Below are positions 44,035-53,189 of a DNA stretch of 64,000 nt, piece after piece. The stretch is from Elephas maximus indicus (taxonomy: Eukaryota > Chordata > Mammalia > Proboscidea > Elephantidae): positions 54,168,001 through 54,232,000 of the forward strand of contig NC_064834.1 of the NCBI RefSeq assembly GCF_024166365.1, given 5' to 3'. The translations under genes were made by a program, and so were the position numbers. Numbering within the stretch: position 1 is the first letter of the stretch; each line of letters begins with the position of its first letter. The notes under the pieces were generated by a model. The model ran no database searches. It was not told the DNA's origin and was given only the letters and a program-made list of their open reading frames with translations.

Positions 44035-44570
44035 AGAGTTTTCCACATGAGCAAAGCTTTATTGAAGAGTCTTGCAAGGGGAGACAAAGAGGGCATAGAG
44101 CAACGCATACCCCTCTCTCACAGAACAAAAGACGGGCCTGGGTTTTTTAGTTTTTGAGTGGGAAAGGATTCATACTTATTCATAGACACAGGCGGGGATA
44201 TGTTAACTAAGGTGCGTGCGCAGCAGCTTTCCAAGATGGCTACTGTCCCAGAGGCCTCTGGGATTCCTAGCAGGACTTATTATAGGGTGTCACGCCTGCG
44301 CAGTGTCCTGGCTGCTGCAGCCCCTCACTGCCCCTGGTGGAAGGTCACACAGCAGTCACAGGTGGATGTTCTGCACATGTCCCTGGGGCTGGTTTTCTCC
44401 AGCTGCTTCTGCAAGACAACTTTAAAGAAGTTTGCAGGCTATTTTCTGATATCCTGCCCCATTGTTCTGGGGAATGGCTTTGTTTCTGTGCCCTGGCCCA
44501 TTTCTTGTTACTTTGTTTGCCGATTTGGGGGTGGGGGGCCTTGTTCCCTGTCTTAGGTACAGGGTGCAGA
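44035..44570 (-). repeat. Probable solo LTR of an endogenous retroelement
   Basis: On the minus strand an LTR-like 3' region reads ACTCTTCAATAAAGCTTTGC (poly(A) signal at about 44,058). Upstream sequence is C/G-rich with GCGCAGGCGTGAC. No gag, pol or env coding sequence is visible on either side. Boundaries and target duplications were not resolved, so this is tentative. Confidence 0.45.
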
Positions 44571-46264
44571 CTGGTCCCAGCTCACAGAGCAGGAGGGACA
44601 TTGGCCAGGCCTCCAGGCCCTACAACTCAACCAAAGGATGGAAGCCTGGGTCAGCCTTCTCCTGCCCTGCCAGCCCGCCAGCAGTCCCAGAGTCAGCAGA
44701 AAATCCCTGCTCCAGGGAGGAGGCGGTGCAGATCCCAAAGCTGCTGAGGGAGCACTGGCAGCAAGATGCCATTGTCCATTGGCAATCAAGATATTTCAGA
44801 GAAAATCAAAAGCACCAACTGGGGAACTGATGTGTGCATACTCGTGCTTTCTTTCTTTCTCAAACGCACACACAAACTTCTGTCTCCAAAATGGGTCAAG
44901 TGAAGGCTGTGGGCGTGGGCTGGAGAGGACGGGCTGGAAGAAGAGGGGCCCAGAGCAGCCTGGGCCTGTGTGCCCGCTCACCCTCCTGGCATAGGGGGTG
45001 GCAGCAGCTGCAGGGTGTGGTAGGATATGGGGATAAATATACACCTCCCCATGTGTATGGATAAAGCACACAGCTGCCCTGCCTGCCTCGTGTTCATTAG
45101 AACCAACTGTTTCAGGAGCGCAGAAGGCGGGGAAGGGGGAGGGATGTGCCCATTCACAGACTGGGGGCAGGGGGGCTGCCTGCAGCTGTGCAGATCCCCT
45201 CCCTGGCCTCGAGCAGCATCCCAGCCCCTGAATGCCCCTTACTTCCCCTTCTCCTCCATCCTAACCCACTGAGTCATGGTGAAATCCAGGCTGAACCCCA
45301 CAGGAGCTGGGAGACATTAGAGGAAAGTTGGGCTGGTGGGGTCCTCTGGACCCAGGATGGGCTATTGCTTACAAACCAAAGCTCTTATCCCCTTCTCTCC
45401 AAATGCCATCTGTAGCCTCCAGGCAGGAGAGCTGCTTTGGCTCCAGGGAAGCACCATTCATATTCGAAAGCCCAAATCAGGCTTCCTCTGGGCCCCCAGG
45501 CAAAATGCAAGGGAGGTCAGAGTGCAAGCACGATTCTGACCTCTTGGCACAAGGAAGACTGGGGCAGGGAGGTTGCTGGGCTCCAACTCCCAAGGTGGGA
45601 CTGGGTTGGGGGGAATGTTGAGAACCAGTCCCAGATCCAGAAGAGTTCTGGCAGGGCCACCCAAGCATGGCTGTGCAGCTTGTACTCTACACAACGCACC
45701 GGCTAAGGGCCCCTCAACCAGTGGCAAGCCTTGCACTCTGGCGTGGTGTGTCCTCTCCCATGTGGGTCAGCGGTGGCTTAGGTGACAGGCCACCCCAGTC
45801 TCTGGAACATGCATTCCCTTAACAGGGCAAGAGACACTATCAGTGGGCAGTGTCCATGTGTCTGTCTGCAGTCTGCCTTTCTCCTCACTCTGGTGGTGTA
45901 AGTGGGCTCGTGAGCTCCTGGCACTTTAGCTTCAGCACTCACTCTCCTCCATTTTTGAGCCAGGGGACTGGACTGGGGGCTGCTGAGCCCCAGGTGGGAA
46001 TGCAGACAGCTGATCCCAGGCCTGGGGCTCAAACTGAGACAGCCTCCCCAGCCTCTTTCCTTTGTGGTAAGGGTGGGGCTGGGCACCCTCTGCCCCCTCT
46101 GTTGGTGGCCTCCAAAGCAGCAGCCAAATTGGGGACTCAGGAAAGGTCTGGTGGACCCTAAGAAGTGGGTGGCAAAGAGTTGAGGCACACGTCTCGCCCA
46201 CTTTCCTGCTTCCTGGAGCCCACTCCCAACTACTCCCAGCAGCTTTTTAGGCAAGATGGCGCTG

Positions 46265-46440
46265 TGGAAAGAAACCGGCTTTCAGTGAGTCAGCGGGAAT
46301 CCCAGGTAAGGTATCTCCTAGTGGTGAAGCTAGGGAAACAACTTACCCTTTGTGAGCCTTGGTTTTTTCATCTGGGAAATAGTGTTAGTAATGGCTATCC
46401 GTAGGGCTAACTAAAGGATCACATCAGCTAATTACAAAAC
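46265..46440 (+). repeat. Degenerate MIR
   Basis: GGTGAAGCTAGGGAAACAACTTACCCTTTGTGAGCCTTGGTTTTTTCATCTGGGAAATAGTG resembles a MIR core. Confidence 0.4.
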
Positions 46441-46714
46441 GGAGTAGTAGTTTGCTTAGCTAAATGTTAGTTCAGTCCCAAATCCTTAAACCTTTCTGCT
46501 TCAGGTATTCGAACAAGGTCCTCCATCAGTCCCGCCCCCCTCCTTGACTCAGCTTGCTCTCTGCAATTCTGCCATTAGTATTTCGTTTCTTTAGCAAAGG
46601 CTTTTTGTCTTCGGGACACTCTGGAAAAAGAAAACTGTCCATGTTCCTTTGTGCAGGAGGAATCCTTAGTTCCCTTCCTGAGATCAACAAAAGGGGAAAA
46701 GGTATCGTAGTCTG

Positions 46715-46905
46715 CGCTTGGGACCCTGCTGTCAAATAGGCCTGGGTTCAAATCCTGCCTCTGCCCCTTTCTTCCTGTGTGATCTTTGGCAAGTGATTCA
46801 AATTCTGTGAGCTCCTCCTCAAAACTGTGAATGATAATACCTACAGTTAATAATGTTGTTGCAAGGATTAAATAAGGTAATAACTGTGAAGTGCCTGGTA
46901 CAAGC
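46715..46905 (+). repeat. MIR SINE
   Basis: TGGGACCCTGCTGTCAAATAGGCCTGGGTTCAAATCCTGCC, TGTGTGATCTTTGGCAAGTGA, GGATTAAATAAGGTAATAAC and GTGAAGTGCCTGGTAC, in MIR order. Confidence 0.75.
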
Positions 46906-47490
46906 AGATGCCCCCTATATAGTCTTGCCCTGGCCTGACCCTATGGGGGTTCTGGCTGTTGGCCACATCTCACCTGTCCACGTGTGTAGCTCCTTCTGTA
47001 TACACACACATACACACCTACTAGTGCGCCAACCCAGCAGATTCGCTGCAGGGTGCGGGGACTCTTTCCCTCCACCGTGCCTTCCTCCTGGTGGCTGCAG
47101 CTTCTCTGTGTTCTGCAGTGTTGGAAAAGGAAATTACTGAACAGATTGCAATTAAGGGGGATGAGGGGGGCGAGAGAGACAGAGGCCCTAAAATGCAGCT
47201 TGACTGAGTGCTAAACTGTGTTTTTGCCCAGAGCCAATCAGGAGCCTCTGACAAAAGCCAGTTCCTACTTACAAATCTAATTGCAGGAGGTGCATGCAGC
47301 TGGGGTGGCCCTGGGAGCCCCATGCTAGAGTGAGTGAGTGGAGGGGGCTGCCAGCAGCTCCAGGAAGGCTGCTGGTCACTCGTGGCCTTGAAAGTTACAA
47401 GCCATGTGGGAGGAGAAGTGTGGGGCAGAGAGAGGCCTTGGGGCCTGGGAAGGCCTGAACTCTAGAATTTCTTTCAGTTATTATAATAGC

Positions 47491-47651
47491 TGGAACCCTG
47501 GTAGCAAGGTGGTTAAGAATTCGGCTGTCAACCAAAAGGTCAGCAGTTTGAATCCACCAGCATCTTCTTGGAAACTCTATGGCACAGCTCTACTCTCTCC
47601 TATAGGGTCTCTATGAGTCGGAATCGACTCGATGGTAACAGGTTTTTTTTT
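47491..47651 (+). repeat. AfroSINE, sense (first of three adjacent copies)
   Basis: GGAACCCTGGTAGCAAGGTGG, GTCAGCAGTTTGAATCCACC, TCCTATAGGGTCTCTATGAGTCGGAATCGACTCG, and T-run. Confidence 0.85.
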
Positions 47652-47659
47652 CCTTTGGT

Positions 47660-47845
47660 TTTATGCACTTGGTGGTTCAAACCTAGCAGATGCTCCCCTG
47701 GAGAAAGATGGGAGTCTGCTTCCGTAAAAATTACAGCCTTGGGAACTCCAGAGGCAATTCTATTCCGTCCTATATAGGGTGGCTATGAGTTGAAATTGAC
47801 TTGAAGGCAACAGGTTTTTTTGTTTGTTTTGTTTTGTTTATGCAC
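47660..47845 (+). repeat. Head-truncated AfroSINE with target-site duplication
   Basis: CACTTGGTGGTTCAAACC, CAGTCTGCTTCCGTAAAAATTACAGCC-like body and GGCTATGAGTTGAAATTGACTTG tail. It is flanked by TTTATGCAC at 47,660-47,668 and 47,837-47,845. Confidence 0.75.
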
Positions 47846-47850
47846 CGTAG

Positions 47851-48057
47851 ATGGAATCCCTGGGTGGTCCAAACAGTTAAGCACTTGGCTGCTAACTGAA
47901 AGCTTGGAGGTTAGGGTCCACCCAGAGGCACCTCCGAAGAAGGCCTGGTGATCTACTTCTGAAAAATCAGCCATTGAAAATCCTACTCTGACACACATGG
48001 GGTCAACAGGAGTTGGAACTGACTCGATGGCAACTGGTTTGGGTTTTTTTTTTTTTA
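47851..48057 (+). repeat. AfroSINE (longer subtype), sense
   Basis: GGAATCCCTGGGTGGTCC, AGGCCTGGTGATCTACTTCTGAAAAATCAGCCATTG, ACACATGGGGTCAACAGGAGTTGG, GACTCGATGGCAACTGG, and T-run. Confidence 0.8.
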
Positions 48058-48119
48058 ATGCGTGGTACATACATAAAAAAAAAAACATACATAGTCTCAT
48101 CTAATTATCTTGACAATTC

Positions 48120-48395
48120 CATGTGGTAGATGATTATTACCGCTTTACAGATTTAAAAAACTAGGGCAGAGAGTGTTCTTAACATGTACTAGGCACACTC
48201 TAGGTCTAGGTGTACTTTATTTACACATTTCATTTAAATCTCTCTACCATTTTAGCCCCATTTTACAGATGAAGAGACAGCTCAGAGAGGGTAAGAAACT
48301 TGCCTAACATCACAGAGCTGATTTATGGATAACCAACGATTTAACCCTGGGTCTCTCTGACCCCAAAGACCACAGGTTAATTGTACTGCGGTGTC
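48120..48395 (-). repeat. MIR-family SINE, antisense
   Basis: CCATTTTACAGATGAAGAGACAGCTCAGAGAGGGTAAGAAACTTGCCTAACATCACAGAGCTGAT is the reverse complement of a MIR core. Confidence 0.6.
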
Positions 48396-48418
48396 TCTTT
48401 ATTAAGCAGGGAGTCCTG

Positions 48419-48622
48419 GGTAGGGTTGCCAGGTTCAGCAAAACAAAACCAAAAGCCAGTAAGGCCAGAGAAATTTGCATTTCAGATAAACGATGCATTT
48501 TTTTTTAGTATTATAAGTATGTTCCAAATATTTCATGGGACATACTTACACTGAAGATTATTCATTGTTTATCTGAAATTCAAAATTTACCCGGATATCC
48601 TCTAATTATATGGCAACCCTAG
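48419..48622. repeat. Palindromic MITE-like element or repeat-derived hairpin
   Basis: The ends TAGGGTTGCCAG and TGGCAACCCTA are inverted copies. Inside, TTTCAGATAAACGATG pairs with CATTGTTTATCTGAAA and AGTATGTTCC pairs with GGGACATACTT. It could fold into a ~200-nt hairpin. It resembles a widespread mammalian palindromic repeat, whose family name I cannot fix by eye. Confidence 0.6.
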
Positions 48623-48942
48623 TCCTGGAGTCTTTCTCCTTTCTACCCCTGCCTCCAGCTCCGCTCTAGTTCTGTCAATAGCTTACCCTTTAAAGGTGGC
48701 CCCTTTGGGACCAGGTACACTGATGTGTCTCTAGACTACTGAAATGAAGCTGCTGAAGGGGAAATCGAGGAGTAGGGAAGAGTTGTAATTCTGGCAGCAA
48801 CGACAACTATTGCAGGGCCAGCTAATGGGGTTGAGCAGCCAAGCTCTTCTGCTCCTGAGGGCAGAGCTCTGGACCAGTACCAACTCTGCCACCAGGTGTG
48901 AGTTTGGGCAAGTCTTTTCCCTTCTCTGAACCCCCTCTGTAT

Positions 48943-49055
48943 GAGAAACCAAAAAAACCAAACCCGTTGCCATCCAGTCAATTCTGACTCATGGCGACCC
49001 CATGTGTTACAGAGTAGAACTGCTCCACAGGATTTTCTTGGCTGTAATCTTTAGG
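48943..49055 (-). repeat. Antisense AfroSINE, left part (interrupted)
   Basis: AACCCGTTGCCATCCAGTCAATTCTGACTCATGGCG, TACAGAGTAGAACTGCTCC, GGCTGTAATCTTTAGG. It is interrupted here and resumes at 52,323. Confidence 0.85.
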
Positions 49056-49057
49056 AT

Positions 49058-49239
49058 AGGAACTCTGGTGGCGCAGTGGTTAAGTGCTTGCCTGCTACCC
49101 AGAAGGTTGGTGGTTCAAACCCATCAGCCAAAAGAGACACATGTGGCAGTCTGCTTTTGTAAAGATTACAGCCTTAGAAACCCTATGGGGTCACTATGAA
49201 TTGCAACCAACAGCAGTGGGTTTGTTTGTTTTGGTTTTT
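49058..49239 (+). repeat. AfroSINE, sense, inserted in the antisense AfroSINE
   Basis: GGAACTCTGGTGGCGCAGTGGTTAAGTGC, GGTTGGTGGTTCAAACCC, GTAAAGATTACAGCC, CCCTATGGGGTCACTATGAATTG, T-rich end. Flanked by AATCTTTAGG(G)A copies. Confidence 0.85.
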
Positions 49240-49251
49240 AATCTTTAGGGA

Positions 49252-52200
49252 CCACCACTTGTCTGTCAGTTTGTTGTGGCTTGAGTGTTGCTGTGATGCT
49301 GGAAGCTATGCCACCAGTATTTCAAATATCAACAGGGTCACCTGTGGTGGACAGGTTTCAGCAGAGCTTCCAGATTAAGACGGACTAGGAAGAAGGACCT
49401 GGTGATCTACTTCTAAAAAAAACTGGCCAGTGAAAACCTTATGGATAGTAGCACAACATAATATAGTCCTGGAAGATGAACCCCTGAGGTTGGAAGGCAC
49501 TCAAAATACAACTGGGGAAAGAGCTGCCTCTTGAAAGTGGAGTCAACCTTAATGACACAGAAGGAGTACAGCTTTTTGGATCTTCATTTGCTGATATGGC
49601 ATGACTCAAAATGAGAAGAAACAGCTGCAAACATCCATTAGTAATCGAAACGTGGAATATATGAAGTATGAATCAAGGAAAACTGGAAATTGTAAAACAT
49701 GAAATGGAACACTTGAAGATCAATATCCTAGACATTAGAGAGCTGAAATGGGCTGGTATTGGCCAATTTTGAATTGGACATTCAAATGGCCTACGATGCC
49801 AGGAATGACAAATTGAAGAGGAACAGTGTCACATGCATTGTTAAAAAGAACATTGCAAGATCTATCCTGAAATACAACTCTGTCAGTGATAGGATCATAT
49901 CCAAACACCTACCAGGAGGACCAATTAATAAGACGATTATTCAACTTTACACACCAATCACGAATACCAAAGAAGAAGAAACTAAAGATGTTTACCAACC
50001 TCTGCAGTCTGAAATTGATCAAACATGCAACCAAGATGCATTGATAATTATTGGTGATTAGAGTGTAAAAATTGGAAACAAAGAATAAGGATCAGTAGTT
50101 GGAAAATATGGCCTTGGTGATAGAAACAACGCTGTAGATCACATGATAGAATTTTGCAAGACCAACAATTTATTCACTGCAGATTTGTTTTTCACCAACA
50201 TACGTGTGGACCTTGCAAGACAGAATACACAGGAATCAAATTGACTACCTCTGTGAAAAGAGACAATGGAGAAGCTCAATATCATCATCAGAACTAGGCC
50301 AGGGGCTGCAGAACAACAAATTGCCCATATGCAAGTTCAAGTTGAAGCTGAAAAAAATTAAAACAAGCCCACAAAAGCCAAAATACAACCTTGAGAATAT
50401 CCCACCTGAATTTAGAGACCATCTCAAGAATAGATTTGCAACACATTGAACACTACTGACATTAAGTTTGGGATGACATTAAGGACATCACACATGAAGA
50501 AAGCAAAAGGTCATTAAGAAGACAGGAAAGAAAGAAAAGACCAAGATGGATGTCACAAGAGCCTTTGAAATTTAACTCTCGAATGTAGAGTAGCTAAAGT
50601 GAAAGGAAGAAATGATGAAGTGAAAGAGCTGAACAGAAGATTTCGAATGGCGACTCGAGAAGACAAAGTAAAAAATTATAATGAAATGTGCAAAGACCTG
50701 TAGTTAGAAGATCAAAATGGAAGAACACACTTCACATTTCTCAAGTTGAAAGAACTGAAGAAAAAATTCAAGCCTCAAGTTGCAATATTGAAGGATTCTA
50801 TGGACAAAATGTTGAATGATCCAAGAAGCAACAAAAGAAGATGGAAGGAATTCACAGAGTCACTCTACCAAAAAGATTTGGTTGACATTCAGCCATTTCA
50901 GGAAGTAACATATGATCAAGAGCCACCAATGGTACTGAAAGAAGATGTCCAAGCTACACTGAATGCTTGGAGAAAAACAAGACTCTAGGAATTGACAGAA
51001 TTCCAATTGACATGTTTCAACAAACAGATGCAATGCTGGAATTGCTCACTCGTGTATGCCAAGAAATTTGAGAGACAGTTACCTGGCCAACCAACTGGAA
51101 GAGATCCATATTCGTTCCCATTCCAAAGAAAGGTTATCCAACAGAATGTGGAAATTATCAAACAATATCATTAATATCACATGCAAGTAAAATTTTGCGG
51201 AAGGTAATTAAAAAACTATTGCAGCAGTACATCAACAAGGGAACTGTCAAGAACAGTTTTCATAACAAATTATGGATAACATTGCAAAGAATGGGAATTC
51301 TAGAACATTTAATTGTGCTCATGCAGAACCTGTACATAGCTCAAGAGGCAGTCCTTCAGAGAGAACAAGGGGATACTACGTGGATTAAACTTAGGAAAGG
51401 TGTGCATCAGGGTTGTATCCTTCCACTATACTTATTCAAACTGCATGCTGAACAACTAATCTAAGAAGCTGAACTGTATGAAGAATGAGGCATCAGGACT
51501 GGAGGAATGCTCATTAAAAACATGCAATATGCAGATGATATAACCTTGCTTGCTGAGAGCGAAAAGGACTTTAAGCACTTGCTAATGAAGATCAAAGACT
51601 ACAGCCTTCCATATGGATTACATCTCAGTATAAAGAAAACAAAAATCCTCACAACTAGACCAATAAGCAACGTCATGACAAACGGAGAAAATATTGACAT
51701 TGTTAAGGATTTCATTTTACTTGGATCTGCAATCAACACCCATGGAAGGAGCAGTCTAGAAATTAAATGACACATTGCATTGCGCAAATCTACTGTAAAA
51801 GACCTCGTTAACATTAAAGTGTTAAGAAGCAAAAATACCAGCTTGAGGGCTAAGGTAAGCCTGACCCAAGCCATAGTATTTTCAATCACCTCATATGCAT
51901 GAGAAAGCTGGACAATGAATAAGAGCAAAGAATTTATGCTTTTGAATTTTGGTGTTGGTGAAGAATATTGAATAACCATGGACTGTCAAAAGAAGGAACA
52001 AATCCGTCTTGGAAGTAGTACAGCCAGAATGCTCCTCCTTAGAAGAAAGGATGGCGAGGCTTTGTCTCAAGTACTTTGGGCATGCTATCAGGAGGGACCA
52101 GTCCCTGGCCTACTTTACCATCATGATTCCTACAGTAGAGGGTCAGTGAAAAAAAGGAAAACCCTCAGTGAAGTGAGATGGATTGACACAGTGGCTGCAA

Positions 52201-52322
52201 CAATGGGCTCAAACATACCTACTATTGTGAAGGTGGCACAGGACTGGGTAACGCTTCATTCTGTTGCACATAGGGGTGATAAGAGTTGGAACTGATTCAA
52301 GGGCACCTAACAACAACACAAC
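49252..52322 (+). mobile_element. Near full-length, inactivated RTE-clade LINE (RTE1_LA-like)
   Basis: About 3.07 kb between copies of AATCTTTAGGGA. The sense strand encodes broken pieces of one RTE polyprotein. Endonuclease-like stretches come first (50,000-50,450: NQDALIIIGD, then HRNQIDYLCEKRQWRSS). The reverse-transcriptase region follows (50,750-51,770), including the YADD catalytic box in MQYADDITLLAESEKDF (51,525-51,575). The C-terminal part runs to about 52,295. The tail GGCACCTAACAACAACAC identifies the clade. Stops and frameshifts break the ORF into at least seven pieces, and about 150 nt of reverse-transcriptase core is missing near 51,256. It is a fossil with no coding capacity. 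Confidence 0.9.
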
Positions 52323-52417
52323 AATCTTTAGGGAAGTAGGCCGCCTAGGCCTGTCTTCCATACTGCCACTGGGTGTGTTCAAATCACCAACCTTTCTTTA
52401 GATTAGTAGTCAAGTGC
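52323..52417 (-). repeat. Antisense AfroSINE, right part (continuation)
   Basis: AATCTTTAGGGAAGTAGGCCGCC, GGGTGTGTTCAAATCACC and TAGTAGTCAAGTGC continue the 48,943 copy after the insertions. Confidence 0.8.
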
Positions 52418-52699
52418 AGACTGGGACTTTATAAAAGGAAGACCTCTCTTTTTCATGTCTGTGGGTCTGGACCCATGCAAAGGATGGTACAAAATCTATG
52501 GTTGTGCCGCTGTGCAGACAGAAGACACCAACACCTGAGACAGGGAGCCCCAGGGGGGCAGTGCTGGCCAGAGCAGAGTCATGGTATGGAGGGGCGTGCT
52601 GGAGGAGGACTGGGAATGTGGGGGTTGAGACTGCCTGCTGGGAAAGGGGCCATTCACTACCTTTGACCTCCAGAGGTGGCACCTTGCATTCAGACCCAG

Positions 52700-52845
52700 C
52701 TACCAGGCCCCACCTCCACTTAACGACTGTGATCTTCGGCAAATTCCTTAACTGAGGCAAGTGCCTCAGTTTCCTCAACCGTGAAGTGGGATAGTGCTGC
52801 CCCGTGTTGTATATAAAGTACCTGGGATGTAGGAGGGACTTGATG
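52700..52845 (+). repeat. MIR SINE
   Basis: ACTTAACGACTGTGATCTTCGGCAAATTCC, GCCTCAGTTTCCTCAACCGTGAAGTGGG. It ends against the following AfroSINE. Confidence 0.65.
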
Positions 52846-52846
52846 A

Positions 52847-53064
52847 AGAGGCCCTCGTGGCACAGCGGTTAAGTGCTCGGCTGCTAACCAAAAGGTCGGT
52901 GGTTCGAACCCACCAATCCACTCTGTGGGAGAAAGATGTGGCAGTCTACTCCCGTAAAGATTACAGCTTTGGAAACCTTTGGGGCAGTTCTACTCTGTCT
53001 GTCCTATAGAGATGCTATAAGTCCAAATTGACTCAATGGCCTTGGGTCTTTTTTTTTTTTTTTG
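52847..53064 (+). repeat. AfroSINE (longer subtype), sense
   Basis: GGCCCTCGTGGCACAGCGGTTAAGTGC, GGTCGGTGGTTCGAACCCACC, ACTCCCGTAAAGATTACAGC, TGGGGCAGTTCTACTCTG, followed by a T-run. Confidence 0.9.
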
Positions 53065-53189
53065 GTTATTGTTGTTGTTGGGACTCATATCCTACAAGAA
53101 ACAGCACCTTAAGGAATGCTAACCTCTGAAAGGACAAATACATCCAAGGCCCTCTCCCAGCTTCAATAAAGAGCACAGCACCTTCCGAG

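Larger units (their letters stand above)
38489..53189. other. TRIM8-ARL3 convergent intergenic region
   Basis: No gene seen. It holds ancient repeat debris (38,680-38,890), MER5A (39,175-39,300), a CpG-rich block (40,560-41,150), three AfroSINEs (42,072-42,822), L2/L1M-like debris (43,240-43,900) with an A-rich tract at about 43,724-43,743, a probable solo LTR (44,035-44,570), MIRs, a conserved-looking block (47,110-47,310), a palindromic element (48,419-48,622), and a nested SINE/RTE cluster to 53,064. Confidence 0.8.

Noticed and set aside
49759-52295. Several ORFs as separate host genes
   Set aside because: They are fragments of one decayed RTE LINE polyprotein in one orientation.
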